A model generated the notes under the pieces. The model was not told the DNA's origin, ran no database searches, and was given only the letters and a program-made list of their open reading frames with translations. A stretch of 44,373 bases of DNA, taken from Rivularia sp. MS3. Its GTDB lineage: Bacteria; Cyanobacteriota; Cyanobacteriia; Cyanobacteriales; Nostocaceae. This document shows, piece by piece, positions 8,053-16,393 of this stretch; the stretch's first letter is position 1, and each line of letters begins with the position of its first letter. The DNA is taken from NCBI GenBank assembly GCA_019192545.1, contig JAHCMI010000076.1, forward strand, positions 1-44,373. The letters are read 5' to 3'. The position numbers and the translations under genes were made by a program.

Positions 8053-8769
8053 TTATTTTTCCCAAACCGGATGAGATAGCAAAGAAGAAATAGTCCTAAC
8101 TCCACGCAACTGATTTGATAAAGGTAAATGACCTCTGGGTGCATCTAAACTCCAGGTAAATTCATTGGGATATCGAGTCCAATTGTTACCATTTTTCCAA
8201 CCAATCTTTACCCAAAGATTTTCCCAATTTTTTCTTAAACCTATCCACATTTCTCGCTGTACGGAAAAGCCAAACTTTCCTTCGGAATGAATTAACCAAA
8301 GTTTATTGATAGTTTGTAAATCGGTAGAAGGGAAATTTTCTACTTCGGAAAAATACAGCCACTTTCTTTTAACTGCTTCCTCCCCTGCAAGTTCGCACAT
8401 TTTTTGTAGCGTTAAACGGTCGGCTGCTTCAAATTCTCGGTTTGCCAGTAGCTTTTGCAATTGGGAGTAATCAATATTGGATTCAGATTTAAGCGGTACA
8501 ATTCCTTGAGGAAAATTAGCCTGTAAAAATTCTTTTGCTTCGGGAAAATCCGATTGATAAAGAACTTGATAAACTTTACCATCAACTATATTTACAGGAA
8601 TTTCCCGACGCTTTAATAAAAACTCCATTAACACCTTTAATCCTTCGTTACCGAAAGTAGCCAATTTATCTACTAGCTGCTTTTGGTTTTTTTCAGACCC
8701 TTCGGTTAACTGGAGACTAAGGGATTCAATATCGCTGTTACTACCGTAGGAAATTGTGGGGTCTGTCAT
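8053..8769 (-). CDS. gun4: GUN4-domain protein, regulator of magnesium chelatase
   Basis: Gun4 binds protoporphyrin IX and Mg-protoporphyrin and stimulates the ChlH subunit of Mg-chelatase in chlorophyll synthesis. The 238-residue product matches the layout of cyanobacterial Gun4: an N-terminal helical-bundle domain (about 1-80) and the C-terminal GUN4 core containing IDYSQLQKLLANREFEAAD, the KWLYFSEVENFPSTDL stretch, KFGFSVQ and PRGHLPLSNQLRGVR near the end. The C-terminus stops at HPVW. I chose the ATG at 8769 (protein begins MTDPTIS), as family members start close to this point; an in-frame upstream start at 8802 is possible. Many cyanobacteria carry several GUN4 proteins, but the short two-domain form without a kinase or protease part suggests the canonical one. 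Confidence 0.9.
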   Translation of the reverse strand: MTDPTISYGSNSDIESLSLQLTEGSEKNQKQLVDKLATFGNEGLKVLMEFLLKRREIPVNIVDGKVYQVLYQSDFPEAKEFLQANFPQGIVPLKSESNIDYSQLQKLLANREFEAADRLTLQKMCELAGEEAVKRKWLYFSEVENFPSTDLQTINKLWLIHSEGKFGFSVQREMWIGLRKNWENLWVKIGWKNGNNWTRYPNEFTWSLDAPRGHLPLSNQLRGVRTISSLLSHPVWEK

Positions 8770-9176
8770 AATGAAGGTTCGTGAAACGCAATTAATTAAC
8801 AACGATTCGAGAGCTATTTGTTATCAAGCAAAGACGATTTTTGAATATGCAGCCAATCAATAGAGTCCAAATAGCCCCTTTTACAAATACTTTGCTGCTA
8901 TCGCGGAGGCGCGTCTCGCTCGTCAGTACGGAATATTTTCTCATGAACTGCCTCCTAATTGCTCATTAGTTTTTACCTAACTAACTTTTTGTGAAGATTT
9001 TTTCCAATTTTCCATCTCCCTACTGCTTTTTTTGCTGTATATTCAAGGGTAAAGCGCTTTTCCACATCTCAAAGCGTGCTATTTGGGGAATTTAAAACCT
9101 GCAACTCCTTGTTTAATAAATGCAAGGCATGACAAAATTCTGAAAGTCTTGCTGCTTAGCCCCGACGGAGTGTGTA
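8770..9176. other. Divergent intergenic region between gun4 and icd
   Basis: About 400 bp between divergent genes that should hold promoters for both. A G/C-rich repeat-like block occurs at about 8898-8925 (ATCGCGGAGGCGCGTCTCG). I looked for an NtcA site (GTA-N8-TAC), which is known at icd in other cyanobacteria, and did not find a convincing one. No sigma-70 pair could be assigned with confidence. Confidence 0.4.
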
Positions 9177-10595
9177 ATGTACGAAAAACTTAAAGCCCCT
9201 ACAAGCGGACAAAAGATTACTTTTAAAAACGGTGAGCCACAGGTTCCCGATAATCCTATTATTCCTTTCATTCGCGGTGACGGTACGGGTATTGATATTT
9301 GGCCTGCTACGCAAAAAGTTTTAGATGCTGCGGTAGAAAAGGCTTATAACGGTAAAAAGTGGATAAGCTGGTTTAAGGTTTACGCTGGTGATGAAGCTTG
9401 CGATTTATACGGAACCTATCAGTACTTACCTCAAGACACTTTGATGGCAATCAAAGAGTATGGTGTTGCTATCAAAGGACCTTTAACAACTCCTGTTGGT
9501 GGCGGAATCCGTTCTTTGAATGTAGCATTAAGACAAATTTTTCAACTTTATGCTTGCGTGCGTCCCTGCCGCTACTATCCCGGTACTCCTTCACCCCATA
9601 AAAGCCCCGAAAAACTCAACGTAATAGTCTATCGGGAAAATACAGAAGATATTTACTTGGGTATTGAATGGAAGCAGGGAGATGAAACCGGCAATAAACT
9701 TATAAAATTGCTCAACGAAGAACTTATCCCTGGTACTCCCGAACATGGTAAAAAGCAAATTCCTACAGATGCTGGAATTGGCATTAAGCCCATCAGTAAA
9801 ACTGGTTCCCAGCGGTTGGTACGTCGCGCTATTAAACATGCTTTAGGGTTGCCCAAAGATAAGCAGCAGGTAACTTTGGTGCATAAAGGCAACATTATGA
9901 AGTACACCGAAGGAGCCTTTCGCGATTGGGGTTACGAACTGGCAACTTCCGAATTTCGCGACGAATGCGTTACCGAAAGAGAATCTTGGATTTTGAGCAA
10001 CAAGGAAAATAAACCTGATATTTCCAACGAAGACAACGCTCGCATGGTAGATCCAGGTTACGATTCCCTGACACCAGAAAAGAAAAAAGAAATTGTCCAA
10101 GAAGTCGAAACAGTTTTAAATTCCATTTGGGAAACTCACGGTAACGGCAAATGGAAAGAGAAAATCATGGTAAATGACAGAATTGCCGATAGTATTTTCC
10201 AACAAATCCAAACCCGTCCCGATGAATATTCTATTTTGGCAACAATGAACCTTAATGGTGACTACTTGTCAGATGCAGCAGCGGCAATTGTTGGTGGCTT
10301 GGGAATGGGACCAGGTGCCAATATAGGCGATAATGCCGCGATATTTGAAGCAACTCACGGTACGGCACCAAAACACGCCGGTTTAGACAGAATTAACCCC
10401 GGTTCCGTCATCTTATCCGGCGTAATGATGCTCGAATACATGGGTTGGCAAGAAGCAGCAGACTTAATTAAGAAAGGTTTGGGAGAAGCGATCGCTAATA
10501 GTGAAGTTACCTACGACTTAGCCAGATTAATGGAACCCAAAGTAGAACCCTTGAAATGTTCCGAATTTGCCGAAGCGATAATTAAAAGGTTTTAG
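9177..10595 (+). CDS. icd: NADP-dependent isocitrate dehydrogenase
   Basis: Converts isocitrate to 2-oxoglutarate and CO2 with NADP, supplying the carbon skeleton for nitrogen assimilation. The 472-residue length fits cyanobacterial Icd. Visible signatures are [14 protein letters not shown] near the N-terminus, the substrate loop [31 protein letters not shown], and the C-terminal block [17 protein letters not shown] with [19 protein letters not shown] for NADP and metal binding. GGAG lies six bases before the ATG. The gene is monocistronic, with repeats directly after the stop. In cyanobacteria icd is often under NtcA control, but no site is evident here. Confidence 0.97.
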   Translation: MYEKLKAPTSGQKITFKNGEPQVPDNPIIPFIRGDGTGIDIWPATQKVLDAAVEKAYNGKKWISWFKVYAGDEACDLYGTYQYLPQDTLMAIKEYGVAIKGPLTTPVGGGIRSLNVALRQIFQLYACVRPCRYYPGTPSPHKSPEKLNVIVYRENTEDIYLGIEWKQGDETGNKLIKLLNEELIPGTPEHGKKQIPTDAGIGIKPISKTGSQRLVRRAIKHALGLPKDKQQVTLVHKGNIMKYTEGAFRDWGYELATSEFRDECVTERESWILSNKENKPDISNEDNARMVDPGYDSLTPEKKKEIVQEVETVLNSIWETHGNGKWKEKIMVNDRIADSIFQQIQTRPDEYSILATMNLNGDYLSDAAAAIVGGLGMGPGANIGDNAAIFEATHGTAPKHAGLDRINPGSVILSGVMMLEYMGWQEAADLIKKGLGEAIANSEVTYDLARLMEPKVEPLKCSEFAEAIIKRF

Positions 10596-10596
10596 A

Positions 10597-10630
10597 AGTT
10601 AGGAGTTAGGAGTTAGGAGTTAGGAGTTAA
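10597..10630. repeat. Heptamer tandem repeat (AGGAGTT) after icd
   Basis: Four to five units of GTTAGGA begin right after the icd stop codon. This is the reverse complement of the unit at 8019-8051. Confidence 0.8.
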
Positions 10631-10645
10631 TAATTAAATATTTCG

Positions 10646-10679
10646 TAGGGTGTGTTATCGCGGAGCGTAACGCACCTTT
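10646..10679. repeat. Palindromic repeat of the GTAGGGTGTGTTA...TAACGCACC type
   Basis: GGTGTGTTA (10649-10657) and TAACGCACC (10669-10677) form inverted arms around ATCGCGGAGCG. This sequence type is widely dispersed in cyanobacterial intergenic regions. It lies 50 bp past the icd stop and could end or stabilise its transcript; that is inference. Confidence 0.55.
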
Positions 10680-10746
10680 TTTCATGAAACTTCGTATTTT
10701 ATGAATTTTATATCATGTTCGGTTAATCACTTCTAAAATCTTAAAC

Positions 10747-10809
10747 GTCATTGCGAGCGAAGCGAAGCAATCCCAACAACTGCGGTTGCTTCGCTCCGCT
10801 CGCAATGAC
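10747..10809. repeat. Long inverted repeat of the GTCATTGCGAGCGAAGCGAAGCAA type
   Basis: Two 24-bp arms (10747-10770 and 10786-10809) are inverted copies with one mismatch, separated by 15 bp, giving a strong hairpin. Similar elements are scattered in many bacterial genomes. It sits between icd and the broken HEAT-repeat gene. Confidence 0.75.
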
Positions 10810-10883
10810 AACTATTATTATCCAAACTGGATTTTATCGGATAATAAACAGTTTAGTGGCTAAATTTTTCGGGTGTATTTACC

Positions 10884-11858
10884 ATGAATATAATAGGGCT
10901 ACCAACAGCAGAGCAACTAAAAACTGGTTTTGTCCTTAGTGCTTCTTTAACTAGTATGTATCAAACAATTAGTCTTATTCGGATAGATGAAAAGGTTGAC
11001 TCACCTGTTCGCTATAGTGCAGTAGTAGCTTTAGGGAATTTAGGAGATGCAGCCAAACCCTACATTGAAGATGAAGATATTGCTGCTATCCTCAAAGATT
11101 AAAAGGTTGATTCAATTGTTCGTTACAGTGCAGCATCGGCTTTAGGGAATTTGGGGGATACAGCTAAACCCTACGTTGAAGATATTCTCGCTATCCTCAA
11201 AGATGAAAAGGTTGACTCATCTATTCGCTCTAGTGCAGCATCCGCTTTAGGGAAAATTGAAAAGTTAAGTTTAAATCAAATTCCGATAATTTTAAATTTT
11301 TTCTACTACCCAGAAGAAGGATATGTAGACAAATGGCGCTTCCAAACCGATTTCCTCGCTGGTGGCACTGAGGAAGTCAAAACCTTACTAAGGGGACATT
11401 CATTTCCGTTGAAAAAGTTCTCAGCATCGGTATATGAAATGCGATTGAATGACGGTACAACTTTGGATGCAGAAGAATATCATCAAGAATTACTCAGTTT
11501 GGAAGACCAAAAATATAAGATGGTTATCAGCCGTCAGTGGCAAAGTAAAACCGGCGAAGCGATGCAAGAATGGTACTTCCGCCACGATAAAATCATGGAT
11601 TTCTTCTTGGTACAAAACTTTCTTGGTGACAGCGACGAAATCCAAATCAGGTTAAACCAACATATAGGAGATCCACGTTTTCGCGGAGTTTACTTTTTGC
11701 TAGCAAACTTATTAAAACCAGATGCAGCATTACAGCTACGAGAAACTTTAATTTTATATGCTGCCAATACCAATGACCACACAGTCAGCGATACTTTTGT
11801 AAAATTGTTGCATTCTAGAGTTGCGTCTTTGAAAAACACATCAAAGGTAACTAATTAA
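10884..11858 (+). pseudogene. HEAT-repeat protein, likely NACHT/STAND C-terminal remnant, broken by a nonsense codon
   Basis: One frame of 325 codons is interrupted by a single TAA at 11100-11102 and then continues in the same frame to 11858. The N-terminal half has three PBS-lyase-type HEAT repeats with units starting at 10986, 11097 and 11202 (37 and 35 codons apart; each has VDSxxRxSAAxALG and AAILKD or LAILKD). At the start of unit 2 the stop replaces GAA, which is found in units 1 and 3 (GATGAAAAGGTTGA), so one G-to-T change explains it. The C-terminal part contains WYFRHDKIMDFFLVQNFLG and HTVSDTFVKLLHSR, which to me resembles the tail of cyanobacterial NACHT/STAND proteins with HEAT repeats. 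No NTPase part is present. A TTG at 11151 could restart the second half, but no Shine-Dalgarno site supports it. Confidence 0.7.
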
Positions 11859-12285
11859 TTTTTTCGCTGCCGATTTAAAGTATGAATTGCCCCCCTACCC
11901 CCAATTCTGGGGGAGAAAAAAGGTTTAAATTCCCCTATTATTGGGGGATTTAGGGTAGGCTGTGTACTCTGTAACTTTTGTAGGGGTAAAAGTTCATGCA
12001 AAAAACGTGTTTGTTTAAAACGGAGTGCCCTCTCCCCCAACCCCTCTCCCAAGCTTGGGAGAGGGGAGCCGGAGGCGGGGTGAGGGATTAACGTTGCGAT
12101 TATTACCGACATGAAAGTTGTATGAACTTTAAGCGCAGAAATTCTAACAAAGTCAACAGCCTAGATTTAGGGGGCTTCGTTTAGATTAAGAAAACAAATT
12201 CATATATCAATTCAGCAACGCCAATTAATTTTTCCCCAATCATAACTACCCTAAAATAAACAACATATTACAATCTCCCTTATTC
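11859..12285. other. Intergenic region with C-rich and palindromic repeats
   Basis: No gene is seen. The stretch holds CCCCCTACCCCCAATTCTGG and its partner CCCCTATTATTGGGGG (about 11890-11948), and a 26-bp perfect palindrome (12041-12066) inside a C-rich then G-rich repeat (about 12025-12088). The last 150 bp are AT-rich and probably contain the promoter of the MarR-type regulator. Confidence 0.5.
12041..12066. repeat. 26-bp perfect palindrome CCCCTCTCCCAAG/CTTGGGAGAGGGG
   Basis: The arms 12041-12053 and 12054-12066 are exact reverse complements with no loop. The left flank CCTCTCCCCCAA and the right flank GCCGGAGGCGGGGTGAGG match the C-rich/G-rich flanks of the repeats at 3346-3388, 3591-3632 and 12946-13138, so this is another member of that family with a different centre. 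Confidence 0.75.
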
Positions 12286-12795
12286 ATGATTCCATCCCGT
12301 GGTTTACCCAACCATCAAGCACTAACACAATTAGCAAAACAATTTCCTGAATTAGATGTTCCTTCTATAGAAGCTTGCCTTACTTTCCTAGATACAACTG
12401 CTGAAGTTTACCAAGCTTTCGATGCTCACTTTGCCCGTTACAATCTCTCGATGGGTAAATTTACGTTGCTAATTCAGTTGTTTACTGCTTCCGATAAGGG
12501 ATTAACACCATCAGAGTTTGCCGAACGTTCCGGTGTCACTCGCGCTACTATTACCGGTTTGCTCGATGGATTGGAAAAAGAAGATTTAGTTAAACGTCAG
12601 CCCTATCCCGAAGATAGACGCAGGCTAACTATTGTTTTAACTGATAAGGGACGCGAGCTAATCTCGAAAATGCTTCCCGACCATTTTTGCCGCACTACTA
12701 ATATGATGTCCAATCTCACCGCTACTGAGAAAAAGACGTTTATTAAATTACTTGCCAAGTTAAGCGCTGGAACTTCTGCGATGCGCGATATCTAA
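12286..12795 (+). CDS. MarR-family transcriptional regulator
   Basis: A 169-residue winged-helix regulator. The helix-turn-helix and wing are visible as LTPSEFAERSGVTRATITGLLDGLEKEDLV followed by the basic wing RQPYPEDRRRLTIVLTDKGREL (approximately residues 84-135, here given in two parts of one domain). MarR proteins act as dimers and often repress genes for stress response, efflux or aromatic compound handling until a ligand binds. The target is unknown. The next gene (membrane protein at 13212) is a candidate, and two ACCTAA/GCTAA-type palindromic words lie about 45-70 bp past its stop. The ATG start is preceded by CTCCC only, so start support is weak. Confidence 0.85.
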   Translation: MIPSRGLPNHQALTQLAKQFPELDVPSIEACLTFLDTTAEVYQAFDAHFARYNLSMGKFTLLIQLFTASDKGLTPSEFAERSGVTRATITGLLDGLEKEDLVKRQPYPEDRRRLTIVLTDKGRELISKMLPDHFCRTTNMMSNLTATEKKTFIKLLAKLSAGTSAMRDI

Positions 12796-12840
12796 TAATC
12801 TTCAAACTTGTATTTTCACCAATATCATTTTAAAATTTAA

Positions 12841-12867
12841 TTAGGTACCTAACTATTAAGTAGCTAA
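12841..12867. promoter_or_regulatory. Tandem palindrome-like words, possible operator
   Basis: TTAGGTACCTAA (12841-12852) is a perfect 12-bp palindrome. TTAAGTAGCTAA (12856-12867) is a near copy whose centre lies 15 bp away. They lie downstream of the MarR gene and about 350 bp upstream of the next gene. A regulator site is possible but unproven; MarR operators are usually nearer the promoter they control. Confidence 0.3.
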
Positions 12868-12966
12868 CTATTTATTCTTGCTTTTCTCGAAATAACAGTT
12901 GCGGTTTGAATTCAATACGCTCTAAAGCTGACTCTAACCTACGGACACCCCTCTCCTTAATAAGGA

Positions 12967-13108
12967 TACTGCTGGTTATTCAGGGGTGACACCCCTGAAT
13001 AACCAAAAAAATGAGGGTTTGAGGAGTGCGATCGCACTCCTGCTGATAACTTAAAATCCCTATTAATTCGTTGGGATGAGGGGTCTGACCTACTATTCGC
13101 CAACAGTA
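12967..13108. mobile_element. 142-bp mini-element (probable MITE) with 13-bp target duplication
   Basis: The ends are imperfect inverted repeats: TACTGCTGG at the left (12967-12975) and CCAACAGTA at the right (13100-13108), 8 of 9 matching. Directly outside, TCCTTAATAAGGA occurs on both sides (12954-12966 and 13109-13121), a 13-bp direct repeat that looks like a target-site duplication. Removing the element and one copy restores a palindromic repeat of the kind seen near 3.35 and 3.6 kb. Inside are a perfect 15-bp-stem hairpin (12974-13004) and a 20-bp perfect palindrome centred on a HIP1 octamer (13022-13041). No coding capacity. The parent transposon is not in the window. Confidence 0.65.
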
Positions 13109-13211
13109 TCCTTAATAAGGAGAGGGGAAGGGGGTGAGGTTCAATTTGTATTAATTAAACAAACAAGTGCAATAGTTAGGATTTCACCTACTCCCTACTC
13201 CTAATAAAAAT

Positions 13212-13739
13212 ATGAAAAATCTAAACGCGAAACAAAAACAGTGGTTAATTAGCCTGCATGTAGTATTTTCAGCAATGTGGTTTGGTACGGCTTTGTGCAT
13301 GATTGCGATCGCGCTGATGAACCGTAATACTCCTAACGGTGATGAACTTTACGCGATTAACTCGGTAATGAAGCTGTTGGATGATGTTGTAATTATTCCG
13401 AGTGCATTCTTCTCTTTACTAACCGGTGCATTTCTTTGCTGGTTAACAGTTTGGGGATTTTTCAAACATTACTGGGTAATCGCTAAATGGATTGGTACCG
13501 TAACATTGATTGTAACCGGTAGCATATGGCTAGGGCCTTGGACAAATGCCATGACCGCAATTTCCGCAGAGGAAAGGTTGCAAGCGCTGCAAAATCCTTT
13601 ATACGTATTTGACCAAAAAGCTGTTTTAATTGGTGCTATTATTCAAACTTCTTCTCTTTTGTTTATTATTGCAATTTCCTTTGTCAAGCCTTGGGGTAAA
13701 AGAGATAAAAAAATACAAAGACAATCTTCAGCAGTCTAG
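13212..13739 (+). CDS. Four-helix integral membrane protein, DUF2269-like
   Basis: A 175-residue protein with four hydrophobic segments at about residues 12-34, 57-80, 89-108 and 135-156. The first contains SLHVVFSAMWFGTALCM, reminiscent of DUF2269/CopD-like small membrane proteins in which a conserved His sits in the first helix. The C-terminus is basic (GKRDKKIQRQ), which suggests it is on the cytoplasmic side. The function is not known; a role in heme or metal handling is possible from the fold type but not shown. It may be under the MarR regulator two steps upstream. The mini-element at 12967-13108 lies in its upstream region. Confidence 0.7.
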   Translation: MKNLNAKQKQWLISLHVVFSAMWFGTALCMIAIALMNRNTPNGDELYAINSVMKLLDDVVIIPSAFFSLLTGAFLCWLTVWGFFKHYWVIAKWIGTVTLIVTGSIWLGPWTNAMTAISAEERLQALQNPLYVFDQKAVLIGAIIQTSSLLFIIAISFVKPWGKRDKKIQRQSSAV

Positions 13740-13768
13740 TGGTTTGCCCCATTAAAATTGACGGGTTT

Positions 13769-13814
13769 GTAGTTGCGCTTTAGCGCCAAATATTTGGAGA
13801 TGAAGCGCAACTAC
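13769..13814. repeat. GTAGTTGCGCTT hairpin repeat, copy 1
   Basis: GTAGTTGCGCTT (13769-13780) and AAGCGCAACTAC (13803-13814) are perfect 12-bp inverted arms. The first 26 bases recur exactly at 44264-44289, where they overlap the end of dctM. Confidence 0.75.
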
Positions 13815-14150
13815 GAACAATAATTTATCTATCAAAACTAATGCAAAGGAGTACTAGTACTTCACCACATTAGTTATTAGTTTACTTAATTTAAGAATGC
13901 GATAAAAATATTATTCTGTAGAAAATTTAATATAGTGTTTGTGTGTCGAAATTATTTAAACTTTATCTTCTTTCTCAATGTTCTTTGCGGTTTTTTACTC
14001 TTCCGATGTAACCAGATTTCATATCCCTAGTCAAAACACATCTTCTATTTTTAAAATTATTGCTATCTATTTAGATTAATTAAACTTCTATTGATTTATT
14101 TCAAATTTTATTAAAAATAGTAAAACTCAAAAAAAGCCCAACTAGGCGAT

Positions 14151-14195
14151 AAACAAAAAATAAAGGATGAAGAAAAACTTTAAACTTCATCCTTT
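14151..14195 (-). terminator. Intrinsic terminator of prs
   Basis: On the minus strand, AAAGGATGAAG and CTTCATCCTTT form a perfect 11-bp stem with a 12-base loop, followed by ATTTTTTG. It lies 26 bp past the prs stop codon. This is the clearest rho-independent terminator in the window. Confidence 0.8.
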
Positions 14196-14220
14196 ACAAT
14201 TAATCTTTAAAATTTATAAC

Positions 14221-15237
14221 TTAACGGAACATACTACTGACAGAATTATCTTCGTGAATCCGCCAAATAGTTTCTCCTAAAAGGTTAGCAACTGAAAGTT
14301 TAACTAACTGAGGGAAGCTTTGATTGTCAGGAAAAGGAATTGTATTAGTAACAATTACTTCTTCAAACAAACCACTAGACAATCTTTCTACAGCAGGGGG
14401 AGAGAAGACAGCATGAGTCGCACAGGCATATACCTGACGTGCGCCTTCTTGACGTAATAAACGCGCTCCCTCAGAAATAGTTCCAGCAGTATCAATCATA
14501 TCGTCTACCATAATGGCTGTTTTGCCCTCAACGTCACCAACAACGTTTAAGACTTCAGCTACATTATGTGCTTGACGGCGTTTATCGATAATCGCTAAAG
14601 GTGCATCATTAAGTTTTTTCGCAAACGATCTAGCCCTTGCTACACCACCTACATCTGGGGAAACAACCACAATATCTGACAAGTTTTTACTAGCCAAATA
14701 TTCCAGAATGACTGGAGTGCTGTAAACATGATCTAAGGGAATATCAAAATAACCCTGTATTTGTGCCGAATGTAAATCCATTGCCAAAATTCTGTTTGCA
14801 CCTGCCTGAGTAATCAGGTTTGCAACTAATTTGGCTGTAATTGACTCTCTCCCTGCCGTTTTTCTGTCGGCACGGGCATAGCCATAATAAGGAATTACTG
14901 CTGTTATTTGCCGCGCAGATGCTCTACGACAAGCATCAATCATAATTAGCAATTCCATCAAGTTATCGTTTACAGGATTGCAAGATGGCTGGATTAAATA
15001 AACATCACAACCCCGAATTGATTCCTGTATTTGAACGTAAAGTTCTCCATCTGCAAATCTCTTACGAATCATCGGACCCAAATCCATGCCCAAATAACGG
15101 GCTACTTCTTGGGATAATTCTAAATTGGCAGAGCCGGAGAACAGTCGTAGACGATGATTTTCTGTCAGCCCTGTAATAGCTGGTTTCACTTTTAAAGTGG
15201 CAGTACTCAGCACAGCAGACCCTCGTTGTGCATTCAT
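14221..15237 (-). CDS. prs: Ribose-phosphate pyrophosphokinase (PRPP synthase)
   Basis: Makes PRPP from ribose 5-phosphate and ATP, the entry compound for purine, pyrimidine, histidine, tryptophan and NAD synthesis. The 338-residue protein shows FSGSANLELSQEVARYLG near the start, the ATP/Mg signature DLHSAQIQGYFDIPLDH (154-170) and the PRPP-binding loop VDDMIDTAGT (244-253). Bacterial Prs is about 315 residues; the extra 25 or so residues are an N-terminal extension (roughly 1-28), common in cyanobacteria. The start ATG at 15237 gives this extended form; no nearer in-frame start would keep the conserved beginning. It is monocistronic, with its own terminator. Confidence 0.96.
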   Translation of the reverse strand: MNAQRGSAVLSTATLKVKPAITGLTENHRLRLFSGSANLELSQEVARYLGMDLGPMIRKRFADGELYVQIQESIRGCDVYLIQPSCNPVNDNLMELLIMIDACRRASARQITAVIPYYGYARADRKTAGRESITAKLVANLITQAGANRILAMDLHSAQIQGYFDIPLDHVYSTPVILEYLASKNLSDIVVVSPDVGGVARARSFAKKLNDAPLAIIDKRRQAHNVAEVLNVVGDVEGKTAIMVDDMIDTAGTISEGARLLRQEGARQVYACATHAVFSPPAVERLSSGLFEEVIVTNTIPFPDNQSFPQLVKLSVANLLGETIWRIHEDNSVSSMFR

Positions 15238-16393
15238 TGCAATATTATCACGCTGATATTTGACTTATTGAACTTATATAGTGGCGCATATTCAAATGTT
15301 AGGAGTTCCGAAGCATTTATTTAGATGCTGAAACATTCCTCCATAAAACTATGCAATACCAAAAAATTTTCTAATCCCCAAAAACAGACAAACCACTGTC
15401 AGCTTAACTGATATTAACTTAGCTTACCAGACCTTTTTTTCGTTTTTTCATTCTAGAGAGAAAATTAGCATATGAATAATAATTAAGCTTTAACCTCCTA
15501 TTTTCGTAGGTTTTACACTAATCTAAAAACCGCCTTATTACTTAATTCAAGCAAACCAATATTTTTCTATAGGGTATAATTTTTTTTAATTTGCAAATCT
15601 TCATAGCTGAAAATCTTACAAAATTATTAATTATTGCGGAAATAATCATTTATTAATAACCACTGTATTAATATTTTAATATGGTTAAGTATAAGTACTC
15701 ATAATACAAAAAATTGTCGTTAATTAAATATTTTATAGCATTAATGTTCTTATTAAGAACAAATTATGGTTTGTTTAACTTGATTTATTTGCGATGAGTT
15801 TGTATTTTGCTTGCTTACAGAACAATATTTGTATTGCGATCGCGAACTGTGTATAACTTTTTCAGATAATTCTAATACCAAACTTTTAAAGCAGCGAATA
15901 CTTATGTACTATAAAAATAAAAGTTAAAATGAAGTAGCTTTACTATTCCCGGATGTACGCAATTGTTGCAAAATTTGTTAATACTTGAGAGTAAAGTCAC
16001 ATGCCCCTACGAGAAAAATATGCCAGTTGTGGCGATTCCTATATTGTTTGAATTTAAAAGTATCATTCTCACTATTAGCAACCACAAAGTTTTTCTCTGT
16101 TGTTTTTCTATCTTTCCCTGACTCAGAATTTTTAATGCAGTTAAATGTAGTGGTATCCCGTATCTTTGAAGTTAATTTTTTTAAACATTAGCTGCAATAA
16201 TAATATTTTTTCGGGAAAGGTAACTTGTCTACCTTTTGACACATCCATAAATCAAACAAAATGTAAAAATAAATAAAGCCTACGGTCTTAATGTTTACAA
16301 TATACTGCTATTTAAATCAGTAATTTTCATCACATTAAGGAATAAATTCTAAGTAAAATCTCTATTAAATTTGTTAAACAATATCAATTAATT
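15238..16393. other. 1.16-kb AT-rich intergenic region
   Basis: A long divergent gap between prs and the kinase gene. It contains a HIP1 octamer near 15836 and several short AT-rich inverted words, but no repeat of the families seen elsewhere. The one open frame (15985-16191, plus) has no supporting start signal or recognisable product. It may hold long 5' leaders or a small RNA; nothing in the sequence proves that. Confidence 0.4.

Larger units (their letters stand above)
12796..13211. other. Intergenic region carrying a mini-element in a palindromic repeat
   Basis: Between the MarR gene and the membrane-protein gene. It contains tandem palindrome-like words at 12841-12867, then a CTCCTTAATAAGGAG-type palindromic repeat split by a 142-bp insertion (12967-13108). 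No gene is seen inside. Confidence 0.6.
13740..14220. other. Convergent intergenic region with repeats and the prs terminator
   Basis: Between converging genes. It starts with an 18-bp word (13748-13765) that occurs inverted at 157-174, then a hairpin repeat (13769-13814) that also occurs at the right edge of the window. The rest is AT-rich, and the prs terminator lies at its right end. No gene is seen. Confidence 0.55.

Noticed and set aside
8770-9176. NtcA-binding site for icd
   Set aside because: No GTA-N8-TAC with a suitable -10 box was found, although such control is known in other cyanobacteria.
9591-10100. Minus-strand open frames opposite icd
   Set aside because: Antisense shadows within a well-conserved gene.
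15985-16191. Plus-strand 68-codon open frame in the prs-kinase gap
   Set aside because: No ribosome site, no recognisable product and a composition like the AT-rich background.
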